From Flavihumibacter solisilvae (lineage in GTDB: Bacteria; Bacteroidota; Bacteroidia; Chitinophagales; Chitinophagaceae), in the NCBI RefSeq assembly GCF_000814475.1, contig NZ_JSVC01000022.1, positions 1 to 39,258 of the forward strand: 39,258 nucleotides of DNA, read 5' to 3'. Shown here piece after piece: positions 1-8,830 of this stretch (the stretch's first letter is position 1; each line of letters opens with the position of its first letter). The notes beneath the pieces are model-generated. The model was not told the DNA's origin, did no database searches, and saw only the letters and a list, made by a program, of their open reading frames with translations. The translations under genes were made by a program, and so were the position numbers.

Positions 1-12
1 CAAAAAAAAATT

Positions 13-39
13 TTGCAGTTTCAGATTAGTTTATATTTT
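13..39 (+). promoter_or_regulatory. Possible Bacteroidota-type promoter for the Lys/Ala-rich protein
   Basis: A TTG at 13-15 is followed after 16 bases by TATATTTT at 32-39, seven of eight positions of the Bacteroidota -7 box TAnnTTTG. The spacing is slightly short. Transcription would start near 45, leaving an AT-rich leader of about 35 bases before the ATG at 82. This is pattern matching only. Confidence 0.4.
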
Positions 40-81
40 TACCCTCGGTAACCCATTTACTAATCATTAAATTCTAAAAAA

Positions 82-303
82 ATGGCAACTGCAAAAAAAG
101 CTGCTCCTAAGAAAGCTGCTAAAAAAACTGTAAAGAAAGCTGCTAAGAAAGCTGCTCCGAAAAAAGCCGCTAAGAAAGCTGCTCCTAAAAAAGCCGCTAA
201 GAAAGCTGCTCCTAAAAAAGCTGCTAAGAAAGCTGCTCCGAAGAAAGCCGCTAAGAAAGCTGCTCCTAAGAAAGCCGCTAAGAAAGCTGCTAAGAAAGCT
301 TAA
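82..303 (+). CDS. Lys/Ala/Pro-repeat histone H1-like DNA-binding protein
   Basis: The 73-residue protein is made almost only of Lys, Ala and Pro. After a short start (MATAKKAAPKK) a 9-residue unit KKAAPKKAA repeats about five times, with an irregular KKTVKKAA stretch near residue 15. The strong positive charge and the similarity to the C-terminal tail of eukaryotic histone H1 and to bacterial H1-like proteins (HctB, AlgP tail) suggest non-specific DNA compaction in the nucleoid. That role is inferred from composition; there is no globular domain. The repeat shows in the DNA as a roughly 27-base period, so unit number may vary between strains. The gene stands alone, with a possible promoter upstream and a strong terminator just after the stop. 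Confidence 0.85.
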   Translation: MATAKKAAPKKAAKKTVKKAAKKAAPKKAAKKAAPKKAAKKAAPKKAAKKAAPKKAAKKAAPKKAAKKAAKKA

Positions 304-324
304 TCTTTTACAGCAACAGATATT

Positions 325-355
325 AAAGCCCCGGTTAACCCGGGGCTTTTCTTTT
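325..355 (+). terminator. Rho-independent terminator after the Lys/Ala-rich gene
   Basis: A 10-bp perfect stem (AAAGCCCCGG at 325-334, CCGGGGCTTT at 340-349) with a five-base loop is followed by TCTTTTT. It lies 22 bases after the TAA stop at 301-303. Confidence 0.9.
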
Positions 356-436
356 TATAAATAATCAGAAGTCAAAATTGGGAACGGTCCCGCAGGATAG
401 GTTGCCTCGACAGGCTCCTTTTACATTTTTCCTTTT

Positions 437-444
437 TACTTTTG
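437..444 (+). promoter_or_regulatory. -7 box (TACTTTTG) directly upstream of the PolX-like gene
   Basis: TACTTTTG matches TAnnTTTG perfectly and ends four bases before the ATG at 449. If it is used, the transcript would start at or next to the start codon and be leaderless. No TTG lies at the usual -33 distance, so support is moderate. Confidence 0.4.
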
Positions 445-448
445 AAAC

Positions 449-2116
449 ATGATGGACAACTACGCGATAGCCGACCAGTTTTCCCTGTTATCCAGGCTCA
501 TGGATATTCATGGTGACAATCCCTTCAAATCGAAATCTTATTCCAGCGCAGCTTTTAATATTGAGAAATTACCCGTTCAGCTGGCCGACACCCCGGCAGA
601 AAAGATCTCCTCACTAAAAGGCATTGGTGACAGCAGCGCAAGAAAGATCATTGAGCTGATAGAAACCGGCAAGATGACTGTGCTGGAAGACCTCATCATC
701 AAAACTCCTTCCGGCATCCTGGAAATGATGGCGCTAAAAGGGCTTGGGCCAAAAAAGATCGCAACCATCTGGAAGGAAATGGGAATTGAATCCATGGGTG
801 AATTGCTGTACGCATGTAACGAGAACAGGCTCCTCATGTATAAAGGCTTTGGTGAAAAGACCCAGGAGAGCGTAAAGCAGTCGATCAATTTCTACCTGCA
901 CAATAAAGGTTATTTCCTGTATGCCGAAACGGAAGACTTTGCCCATGAGTTTGAAAATGTATTGAAGCAATATTTCACGGGTGAAGAAGTTAGCCTGGCT
1001 GGTGATGTACTCCGCCAGTCGAATATCATTACCCAGCTCGAACTCATTACCACTATCCCACAGGCATCCCTATACGCATTCCTGCAGGCACAGAACTTTA
1101 ACCCGGAGCAGCCGGATGAAAAATTCATTACCGCGATAGGCGCGACCGGGATCAGGATCATCATCCATTTCACTTCGAAAGAAAAGTTTATCGCCGCAAG
1201 GTTTGCATCCAGCTGCAGTGAACTCTTCCTGGATGAATTCATTTCAGCTACGGGCTATGATGCAGGCACTACTTTCACTTCGGAAGCAGATCTGTTTGCA
1301 GCCTGCGGAATTCATCCCATCCCGGTTAACCAGCGCGAATTGCCGGAGACCGTAAGGAAAGCGTTGAACGGTCCCCTTCCTACCCCTATTGAAGTGTCGG
1401 ATATAAAAGGGATCATACATACCCATAGTAACTGGAGCGACGGACTGCATACCATCGAGGTCATGGCCAAAGCCTGTATTGCACATGGGTATGAATACCT
1501 GGTGATCAGTGACCACAGTCGATCCGCAGCTTATGCAAACGGCTTATCGGCTGATCGCATCCGGGAGCAGCATGCATATGTGGATGAACTCAACGCGAAG
1601 TATGCGCCCTTCCGTATTTTCAAAAGCATTGAGTGTGATATCCTGGGTGACGGTAGTCTGGATTACCCGGATGAAATTCTTGCCAGCTTTGACCTGGTGA
1701 TCGCTTCCGTGCATAGCAACCTGAAGATGACGGAAGAAAAAGCCATGCAGCGACTGCTGAAGGCAATTCAACACCCTGCGACTACCATACTTGGACATAT
1801 GACCGGAAGACTCCTGTTGAGTCGGCCTGGATACCCGATCGATCACAAAATGATCATTGATGCCTGTGTCGATCACAATGTCGTGATTGAGATCAATGCC
1901 CATCCGCGCCGTCTCGACCTCGACTGGAGCTGGATTCCTTACGCACTGGAAAAAGGCTGCCTGTTATCCATCGACCCCGATGCCCACCAGGTTGAAGCGT
2001 TTTCAGATGTGAAATATGGCGTTATCAGTTCGCAGAAAGGCGGGTTGACGAAGGAAAGGAACCTGTCGTCGTTCTCACTGGAGCAATTCGTGGAGTTCCT
2101 TTCAAAGTCAAAATGA
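449..2116 (+). CDS. PolX-like HhH-PHP protein with a degenerate polymerase domain
   Basis: The 555 residues follow bacterial family-X DNA polymerase (PolX): an N-terminal helix-hairpin-helix 8-kDa region (LKGIGDSSARKI near residue 56, LKGLGPKKIATIW near 95), a polymerase-like middle, and a C-terminal PHP phosphoesterase domain from about 320. The PHP metal ligands look complete: HTH at 324-326, SDG at 330-332, a SDHS motif, IECDILGDG, an ASVHSN motif, a LGHMTGR motif, EINAHPRR and DPDAH. In the palm, the usual G-S-x-R-R-G...G-D-x-D block reads AGDVLRQSNIITQLELI (184-200), so the two metal-binding aspartates are Gln196 and Glu198. The third aspartate falls in GIRIIIHF (234-241) and is also absent. 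Expect no nucleotide transfer; 3'-5' exonuclease or AP-site processing by the PHP domain remains possible. ATG 449 is followed at once by a second ATG (452), an equally good start. Confidence 0.88.
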   Translation: MMDNYAIADQFSLLSRLMDIHGDNPFKSKSYSSAAFNIEKLPVQLADTPAEKISSLKGIGDSSARKIIELIETGKMTVLEDLIIKTPSGILEMMALKGLGPKKIATIWKEMGIESMGELLYACNENRLLMYKGFGEKTQESVKQSINFYLHNKGYFLYAETEDFAHEFENVLKQYFTGEEVSLAGDVLRQSNIITQLELITTIPQASLYAFLQAQNFNPEQPDEKFITAIGATGIRIIIHFTSKEKFIAARFASSCSELFLDEFISATGYDAGTTFTSEADLFAACGIHPIPVNQRELPETVRKALNGPLPTPIEVSDIKGIIHTHSNWSDGLHTIEVMAKACIAHGYEYLVISDHSRSAAYANGLSADRIREQHAYVDELNAKYAPFRIFKSIECDILGDGSLDYPDEILASFDLVIASVHSNLKMTEEKAMQRLLKAIQHPATTILGHMTGRLLLSRPGYPIDHKMIIDACVDHNVVIEINAHPRRLDLDWSWIPYALEKGCLLSIDPDAHQVEAFSDVKYGVISSQKGGLTKERNLSSFSLEQFVEFLSKSK

Positions 2117-2120
2117 TTAT

Positions 2121-5100
2121 TTAATTCACCTGCTCGGTCGCCAGCGCGAGCTCCACATAAAACGTCGTTCCCTCGCCCTCCCGGGTCTCGAACCAGATCC
2201 GGCCCTTGGCCTGTTCAACAATTCCTTTACTCATGGCCAGGCCGAGACCGGTTCCACTGGTTTTGGTGGTAAAGTTGGGCGTAAAGATCTTGTTACGCAT
2301 CTGCTCAGGAATTCCCTGCCCGTTATCGCTTACACTAACGATCACCGAGCCGTTCTCGAATACCTCATCGATTTTCACTACGCGGTCATCGTTGTTGACA
2401 GTGGCTTCCACAGCATTCTGAAGCAGGTTGGTGAAGAGGCGGTTCAATTGAGTGCGATCCGCATGCACCATCACTTTCCGGCTCACCGGGTGCCAGCTGA
2501 AATGAACCTGCTCACTGGAGTCATAAAGGTGTGAAAGGGAATATAGGATCTCATGCAGATCGAACAATTCATTGCGGGTATTGCTGATATTGGCGAACTG
2601 TGAAAACTCAGAGGCGATCTTACTGAGGTGATCAATCTGTTCAACCAGTGTGCGGGCAACGTTGGTAGTGAGCATTTTCACGTCACTGTTGTTGCTGTCG
2701 ATCGCTTTCTGCAAATATTGAATGCTCAGCTTCATCGGGGTAAGCGGGTTCTTGATCTCGTGCGCAACCTGTCGCGCCATTTCACGCCATGCCCCTTCCC
2801 TTTCGCTTTTGGCGAGAGCTGCAGCACTTTCTTCCAGCTTCAATACCATCTTGTTATATTCTTTCACCAGCTCACCGATTTCGTCGTCACGGTTCCATTC
2901 GATCTCATCATTATGCTGCCCAAGGTTCACCGCGCGCATTTTGGCACTGATTAATGAGAAGGATGAGGTGATCCTGTTGGTAATGAAAAGCGCAATTACA
3001 CCGGCGATCAGGAAGATAAAGGCATTCAGGTTGATGATCGTAACAAGGAAGTTGGAGATTTCCTTCTTCAGTTCCACCTGCGAATCAAAGGACGGCATGT
3101 TCAGGTAAGCATAAGCGTTTCCGTCTGCATCCCGAACGGGCGAATAAATGCTCTGGTAGCTGATACCGCCCATCTGTTCTTCCGTGGTATACTGTACCAG
3201 CCGCTGCTTGTGAATGCGGTGATAGGCCTGCGGATTCATGCGTACACTCAGGATTCCCTTCTCATAAATGAAGGGGTTTGAAGAAATCCGCAATTCGCCA
3301 TTTAAGTCATAAATGTTGATATCGGTACCATGGATCTCCGAGACCTCACGCACGAGATTTTCCAGCAGCTCATTGTATCCCTCTTCATACAATCGCAGCA
3401 TATAATCGAAAAAGGATCTTGAGTCGATCTTGGTCTGCACCTCGTTGGTCATGATCTGGATGGCCTTGCTCAACTGGTCCTGCTTATTCTTGCTGTAACG
3501 GTTGATGAAGAAAAAGATCGTGGCCGCACCGATCACGAGGAAAGAAAACAGGCTGATAAAGATTATGGTCCCGTGGATCTGCGTCCTCAGGTTCATCTGC
3601 AGTTCCTTGCGCAGGTTCACCATTCGCAGTCGCGAACGCACCAGCGTGGTGGTAAGGCGGAACAGTCCCAGTAACAGCAGGAAGGTACTGAACAGGTAAG
3701 CGACGAGGGTAATAGATTCAAGCCAGAGATTATCCCGGCGCGCGATTATGACTACTTTATTGTTATCGCGGTACCACAGTTCGTCGTAGTTCTCCGAATT
3801 CCGCATCGTGAAATTGTTCTTCGGAAGCTGCGAATTGGTTAGCCTTGTCGGGAACGGGTAATCGTTATAATAATCGATCAGCTCCTTATTATTGTAGATC
3901 GCATAACTGTAAATGGGTGAATATTCGTCGGGCAGGAAATCCTTCCTTGCGCGGAATAATTCGGGAACCAGTGCGTCGCTCTTGTATTTCTTGGGTTCTG
4001 AAAGTATAAACATGTAGCCCACTGCGATTCCCTGGGTATCAGTGACCATCTTCCGGCTGATATAACTGAATTTATCAAATGCCTTTTCAAAATAGCGCAG
4101 GTCATTGATATTCGTTGGCTTCCCTTCGATCCGGAAAATCGTGTTCAGGGTGTCGTATGAAACAGGGTCCTCATTATACATGGGTTGTTCGGCCTCGTCA
4201 AACGTATAGATGCGGGTATCGTACTTATTCAGGTAGGCACTGAAGTTCTTATTGATCAGGCTGTCTTTCAGGTACTGGTTGGATGAGGCAAACCTGAACC
4301 TGCGCCAGTTACTGTAAAGGAAGTCGTTATCGAAATAAGTCAGGGCGATACTCAACAGGCGTTCGCTCGTAGGATCTGCCTGCAGCGAAAGCTTCTCAGC
4401 CGTACGTTTCCGTTGCTCGAGTTCGATCCGGCTGTTCTCGCTCATGATGATCAGCGAGATCGACATCGAATACATGAAGATCCAGAGCAGCAGTACGGGT
4501 ACAGACCAGCGTTGGTCTGTAGTTACCAGAACCGGTTGCCGCATCAGCCATACGTAAGCGACCAGCCACAACAACACAAAAATGTTGAGTTCAACAATAT
4601 TACCCGGACGGATAAACGTAATCGCCAGCAGGCCGAATGCCGCAATAAAGGCATACAGCATATACGACTGGGTCGTCAGCAGCGGCCTGAGAGCCCGCAT
4701 GATTACCGAGGAAGCAAGAAAGTAACTCAGCGCGAGTGTGGCCAGGATCACGAAACCGGCGAAGCTGTACACATCCAGGCTGAAAAAATTGGTAACGTTA
4801 AAGGATATACGTGCATCAGCGATCAGGCTCTGGATGATGACCGCGAATGAAAAAGTAAGGAAGACCATGAACAGTGCGCCGATGGCCACGATTGGCCAGC
4901 GAAACCAGCCGCGTGCGTAACGCGAAAGCTCGATCACCTCGCTTCGCCGGTATACGAACAACAGGATCCAGCAGAACAGGAATGCATTGATCAGGAGGTC
5001 ACCTAGGCTGGGAAGGAAGGCACTGGAACTATATATCTGCGGATCGAATAGCTCAAAATGCCGCCATGAAAAGCCTTCAGCGAACGAATAGGTCATTCCC

Positions 5101-5882
5101 CGCAAAAGCAATACTGTACCCGCCAGGAACAGGAACCCTTTTAAAAATCCATACTGCAGGGCGATACTGTTCGCAATATTATGCACAACGATCAGTAACA
5201 GGACCACTGCCATCACATCCAGTACGAGCGACCATTCATTTCCCTGGTCGGAAGCATACGTATTTTTAGGCAGCAGGTAGTACAGAGGCTTCCCGGTGCT
5301 GGATCGTACGGGATAAGCCGTTTCGGTTTCTGAAAGGGAGATATTGTTCTCCGCACTCGGGAAGCCGACAAACTGTTTCTGCAGGTTATTATTCTGAATA
5401 AAATATTCTGTGCGGATCGGGATCAGGGCAACAACCAACAGCTTTTCATTTGCGAGCGGAACGATCTTGCGGATGTACTCATACTGACCATTCCGTAACC
5501 TGATCATTTCGTGGCTGTACTTCGTATATATTATATCTGCATTGGGTTCAGCCTGCTGGGTGCTCCAGAAACGAAGCGACCAACTGTCGAATGGCCCCTG
5601 CTTGTAAATAAAAATCCCAAAGTCTTCGTCTGTAAGCAGTTCAAGCTGCTCCTGCGAATAAACCCCTTCTGAATACACTTTCAGCAAAGCAGTGTCTGCA
5701 GCCAGTTTTTCCACCTTTCCTTCGCGGATATGGACCCGCTTTTCCATCGCCTTCTGCAGGTGTGGTGCAGACGACGCCCCGGCAAAATAGTTGTTGATGA
5801 TAAAAGCAATAGTAAACAGCCAGCCTGCCGCCAGTAAGAAATAGGCATTCCGCTTAAATATGGAAAGTATGAAGTTCTTCAA
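2121..5882 (-). CDS. Very large membrane sensor histidine kinase, NtrY-like
   Basis: This 1253-residue protein has a first transmembrane helix near 12-33, an extracytoplasmic domain, a cluster of hydrophobic helices from about 218 to 480, a second extracytoplasmic region, helices near 727-748 and 795-820, another sensor segment, and a last helix near 945-970. Then come a HAMP domain (NRITSSFSLISAKMRAVNLG), an H-box with HEIKNPLTP (His1041), an N-box (LLQNAVEAT), G1 (VSDNGQGIP), an F-box (IFTPNFTTK) and G2 (GTGLGLAMSKG). The HEIKNPLTP form is typical of NtrY-type kinases. No receiver or regulator gene is adjacent, so the partner and signal are unknown. The start is TTG at 5882, overlapping the mazG stop as TTGA, which points to translational coupling. 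It is the last gene of the operon DUF3667-mazG-kinase. Confidence 0.9.
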   Translation of the reverse strand: MKNFILSIFKRNAYFLLAAGWLFTIAFIINNYFAGASSAPHLQKAMEKRVHIREGKVEKLAADTALLKVYSEGVYSQEQLELLTDEDFGIFIYKQGPFDSWSLRFWSTQQAEPNADIIYTKYSHEMIRLRNGQYEYIRKIVPLANEKLLVVALIPIRTEYFIQNNNLQKQFVGFPSAENNISLSETETAYPVRSSTGKPLYYLLPKNTYASDQGNEWSLVLDVMAVVLLLIVVHNIANSIALQYGFLKGFLFLAGTVLLLRGMTYSFAEGFSWRHFELFDPQIYSSSAFLPSLGDLLINAFLFCWILLFVYRRSEVIELSRYARGWFRWPIVAIGALFMVFLTFSFAVIIQSLIADARISFNVTNFFSLDVYSFAGFVILATLALSYFLASSVIMRALRPLLTTQSYMLYAFIAAFGLLAITFIRPGNIVELNIFVLLWLVAYVWLMRQPVLVTTDQRWSVPVLLLWIFMYSMSISLIIMSENSRIELEQRKRTAEKLSLQADPTSERLLSIALTYFDNDFLYSNWRRFRFASSNQYLKDSLINKNFSAYLNKYDTRIYTFDEAEQPMYNEDPVSYDTLNTIFRIEGKPTNINDLRYFEKAFDKFSYISRKMVTDTQGIAVGYMFILSEPKKYKSDALVPELFRARKDFLPDEYSPIYSYAIYNNKELIDYYNDYPFPTRLTNSQLPKNNFTMRNSENYDELWYRDNNKVVIIARRDNLWLESITLVAYLFSTFLLLLGLFRLTTTLVRSRLRMVNLRKELQMNLRTQIHGTIIFISLFSFLVIGAATIFFFINRYSKNKQDQLSKAIQIMTNEVQTKIDSRSFFDYMLRLYEEGYNELLENLVREVSEIHGTDINIYDLNGELRISSNPFIYEKGILSVRMNPQAYHRIHKQRLVQYTTEEQMGGISYQSIYSPVRDADGNAYAYLNMPSFDSQVELKKEISNFLVTIINLNAFIFLIAGVIALFITNRITSSFSLISAKMRAVNLGQHNDEIEWNRDDEIGELVKEYNKMVLKLEESAAALAKSEREGAWREMARQVAHEIKNPLTPMKLSIQYLQKAIDSNNSDVKMLTTNVARTLVEQIDHLSKIASEFSQFANISNTRNELFDLHEILYSLSHLYDSSEQVHFSWHPVSRKVMVHADRTQLNRLFTNLLQNAVEATVNNDDRVVKIDEVFENGSVIVSVSDNGQGIPEQMRNKIFTPNFTTKTSGTGLGLAMSKGIVEQAKGRIWFETREGEGTTFYVELALATEQVN

Positions 5883-6655
5883 GATGCTGACTTTTCTGCT
5901 TTAATGGCGTTCCACAGGTCATCCATTTCTGCCAGGGTCATATTCTGTAATTGCAGGCCCTTCCGGGCGGCGATCTCCTCCATCTGGGTGAACCGGTATA
6001 TGAATTTTTTATTGGTGCGCTCAAGTGAATGTTCGGCATCAAGATGCAAAAACCGTGCATAATTAACGAGCGAGAACATCAGGTCACCGAACTCCTCCTC
6101 TACTTTGTCCTTGTCCCCCGTTTTTTCCGCCTCCTGCAATTCCTTTATTTCCTCCTGCACTTTATCCCACACCTGGTCTTTATGTTCCCATTCGAAGCCC
6201 ACCTGTTTTGCTTTCTCCTGCAGGCGCATTGCTTTCACTGTAGCCGGAAGTGATTTTGGCACCCCGCTCAAAACAGATGTTTTGCCTTCTTTCAGCTTCA
6301 GCTGTTCCCAGTTTCTTTTCACTTCGTTCTCATCCTTCACTTTAACATCTCCATAAATATGCGGATGGCGGCTGATGAGTTTTTCATTGATGCCCTTCAG
6401 GACTTCTTCCAGGCTGAACTGCTGTTGCTCGGAACCGATTTTAGAGTAGAAAACAAGGTGAAGAAACAGGTCGCCAAGCTCTTCTTTAATTCCCTTCCAG
6501 TCCTCCGCTGAAATGGCATCTGCGAGTTCGTAGAGTTCCTCGATGGACTGCTGGCGAAGCGTCTGGATGGTCTGCTTCCTGTCCCACGGACATTTTTCGC
6601 GCAACTCATCCATGATAACCACCAGCCTTTCAAATTGTTCTGCAGCTTTGTTCAT
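5879..6655 (-). CDS. mazG: Nucleoside triphosphate pyrophosphohydrolase MazG
   Basis: MazG hydrolyses (d)NTPs to the monophosphate and pyrophosphate, cleaning the nucleotide pool and, in E. coli, lowering ppGpp. The 258-residue form has two MazG domains. The first contains CPWDRKQT, EELYELADAI and EELGDLFLHLVF, the usual EExxE...ExxD Mg-binding helices; the second contains EEIKELQEAEKTGD and EEEFGDLMFSLVNYAR. The linker SGVPKSLPATVKAMRLQEKA is characteristic. I chose MNKAAEQF at 6655, which starts 10 bases after the stop of the upstream gene. The frame is open to an ATG at 6676 (MGIKND) and one at 6706, and these would overlap the upstream gene by 11 and 41 bases. It is translationally coupled to the kinase downstream. 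Confidence 0.95.
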   Translation of the reverse strand: MNKAAEQFERLVVIMDELREKCPWDRKQTIQTLRQQSIEELYELADAISAEDWKGIKEELGDLFLHLVFYSKIGSEQQQFSLEEVLKGINEKLISRHPHIYGDVKVKDENEVKRNWEQLKLKEGKTSVLSGVPKSLPATVKAMRLQEKAKQVGFEWEHKDQVWDKVQEEIKELQEAEKTGDKDKVEEEFGDLMFSLVNYARFLHLDAEHSLERTNKKFIYRFTQMEEIAARKGLQLQNMTLAEMDDLWNAIKAEKSAS

Positions 6656-6665
6656 ATAATCATTT

Positions 6666-7928
6666 TTAATGCCCATTTGTGACCTTTGCAGCACTGATCG
6701 CAGCAAAGATGGACAGTAACACCAGCATCATAACAAACGACATCGTATTCAACAGGAAAAATTTTGTAATTGTTTTCCCCCTTCGCTGCTGGTAGAAGCG
6801 TCGCATGGCTTTATACATATAAAAATAAATTACGAATACAGACAGCACCAGCAGTACCGTAATGAAACCCCAGTGAGTAAAATCCTGCAGCCTGTCGAGT
6901 CCAAACCAGCCAAGCAGGAAGATGAATGTGGCGCAATACAGGTGGATGGTAAATATGGCATGGTCTGCATAAAATAATCTCTTATGACGTATATATAAGA
7001 GCTTGAGGAAGAAAGCGAAAATCGGTAAAGAAACGAACAGCATTTTTGGGAAACTGTGCAGGATGGAGTCGGCAAGGTTACGCAGGTATTCGCCTCCGCC
7101 TTTCTTATCGGTATCTTCGATCACCGCTGCCAGCCACAACAAAAAATTGCGTTTCAACCAACCGTCGCGGCTTTCTTCAGGCAGGGCCTCCTGCATCCGT
7201 TGATAGGCGATTACTGAACGGTAGCTCAGGTCATCGGTGCTCAGTTTGGTCCCCGTGCCGCTTGTGTCAATAGAATATTTGAGTCCTTTCTCCTTTGGAG
7301 AATAGGTCACTTTCCCTGTTTCAATGTCAACTCCCTGGGCTTTCAGTGAATCCTGCAACGTGTTAAGCGGGTTGTTTTCCACATCCAGAGAATCAGCAGC
7401 TCCTTTGTTTTTGGCTGCAGTCTCATTCTCATGGATCTTCTTTTCCACCTCGATACTATCCTTTACAAGCCCGCTGATCACCTGCTGTGCCGTTACCCGT
7501 TTCAGGCTGTCATTCGATTTGGGACCGTAGTGCCTGAGGTTTTTCAGTGCTATGTTTAACTGTTCCTTCTTTTCCTCCAGCTTCTTCTTATCCGATTTCA
7601 TCATGTTTGTCGTGTTGTACAACGTGAAGAATATAAGAAAGAAAAATGCCGATGTAAACACGTACATCCGGATAGGGTTCAGGTAACTCTGGCGGCGCCC
7701 GCGCATGTATTCGAGTGAAAGAAAACCGGGTTTGGCAATCAGATCCCGGATCGTGCTGAAAAACTTTCCGTCGAAGTGTGTGATGTCATAAACAAAGTGG
7801 GTTAGAAGTCCCCAGAAGGTCTCTTTAGGCACAATATTTTCCTGGCCGCATTTCTGGCAATACCTTCCTTCTACAATTGTTCCGCAATTAAGACAGTCTT
7901 TTTCCGTTCTTTCGTGGTAGTGAGACAC
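6666..7928 (-). CDS. DUF3667 zinc-ribbon membrane protein
   Basis: The N-terminus carries a zinc ribbon (CLNCG and CQKCGQ near residues 17-34) followed by the block FDGKFFSTIRDLIAKPGFLSLEYM, which defines the DUF3667 family of Bacteroidota. A first membrane helix (YVFTSAFFFLIFFTLY) follows, then a charged region of about 190 residues, and four hydrophobic helices near the C-terminus. The family has no established function. The start is GTG at 7928 (MSHYHERTEKD); no ATG is available, and this N-terminus fits the family. The gene heads the operon with mazG and the large histidine kinase, which might hint at a membrane stress role, but that is speculation. Confidence 0.9.
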   Translation of the reverse strand: MSHYHERTEKDCLNCGTIVEGRYCQKCGQENIVPKETFWGLLTHFVYDITHFDGKFFSTIRDLIAKPGFLSLEYMRGRRQSYLNPIRMYVFTSAFFFLIFFTLYNTTNMMKSDKKKLEEKKEQLNIALKNLRHYGPKSNDSLKRVTAQQVISGLVKDSIEVEKKIHENETAAKNKGAADSLDVENNPLNTLQDSLKAQGVDIETGKVTYSPKEKGLKYSIDTSGTGTKLSTDDLSYRSVIAYQRMQEALPEESRDGWLKRNFLLWLAAVIEDTDKKGGGEYLRNLADSILHSFPKMLFVSLPIFAFFLKLLYIRHKRLFYADHAIFTIHLYCATFIFLLGWFGLDRLQDFTHWGFITVLLVLSVFVIYFYMYKAMRRFYQQRRGKTITKFFLLNTMSFVMMLVLLSIFAAISAAKVTNGH

Positions 7929-7983
7929 TTTAATGAAATTTGAATAAAAATAGTATTATCGCGGGAAGAACCCGTTGCGCATT

Positions 7984-8817
7984 ATGAAAAAAATCCTGTT
8001 CGCCCTGTTCCTGCTTGGTTTTCAGCAAATGGCCCATTCGCAGTATTATTATAAAGACCTGGTGACTACCAGGCAGACAAACGACCTGTTTAATCTTTAC
8101 CGCAAACTTGGTATTAAGAAGATCACATTGAACAGTTATGATGGCAATTCAACCGAAACTGCCGGCTTTACCGGTGAGCAGGTGGTTGACCTGAAAAAAA
8201 GAACAGTAACCACGATCACCCGTACTTCGGTCGTTGGCGACTCCTGGTTTACTGCTACCTATGATGAAGCCGGACGCATTTCTGAAAGTGCGGACAGCGC
8301 CCAGAATGCGAGCAACAAAACAAAATATGAATACGATGCTTCAGGAAGGTTGTCGCGCATCAGTGCGACAAGTATTTCTGATAATGTCGCCACAACTGAA
8401 ACGCATTCCTGGCAATATGATGGCAGTGGAAAGCCGGTATCCATGACCAGGATCATCAATAATTCCGACACCACCCAGGTGCAGCTGACCCAGGATGAAA
8501 AAGGGAACGTGGGTGAAGAGCGCGCTGTACGTAAAAACCTACCGCCGGTAACTGTATTCTATTACCACGACAACCAAAGCCGGCTTACAGATGTAGTACG
8601 TTATAATGCAAAGGCAAAACGGCTCCTGCCCGACTATATGTTCGAGTATAACGACCAGGGCCAGGTGAAAAAAATGACAGTGATCCCCGAAGGAACCAAT
8701 GAATACCAGAACTGGTATTATCAATACCAGCCCGACGGACTGAAGCGCATGGACCTCGTGTACAATAAGCAGCAGCAGCTGATGGGAAAGGTGGAATATG
8801 AGTATGTGGTGAACTGA
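7984..8817 (+). CDS. Secreted YD/RHS-repeat-like protein
   Basis: The protein begins with a signal peptide (MKKILFALFLLGFQQMAHSQ). Its body contains several degenerate YD/RHS units: YDEAGRISES, YDASGRLSRI, YDGSGKPVSM and YNDQGQVKKM. In large RHS proteins such strands form a beta-barrel shell, but here there are only 277 residues and no toxin or DPxG cleavage motif, so it is probably a small standalone periplasmic or outer-surface beta protein. I chose ATG 7984; an upstream in-frame TTG at 7975 would add only MRI before the signal peptide. It is transcribed away from the DUF3667 gene and ends 13 bases from the convergent LytTR regulator. Function unknown. Confidence 0.8.
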   Translation: MKKILFALFLLGFQQMAHSQYYYKDLVTTRQTNDLFNLYRKLGIKKITLNSYDGNSTETAGFTGEQVVDLKKRTVTTITRTSVVGDSWFTATYDEAGRISESADSAQNASNKTKYEYDASGRLSRISATSISDNVATTETHSWQYDGSGKPVSMTRIINNSDTTQVQLTQDEKGNVGEERAVRKNLPPVTVFYYHDNQSRLTDVVRYNAKAKRLLPDYMFEYNDQGQVKKMTVIPEGTNEYQNWYYQYQPDGLKRMDLVYNKQQQLMGKVEYEYVVN

Positions 8818-8830
8818 TTTTTACTCGCGC

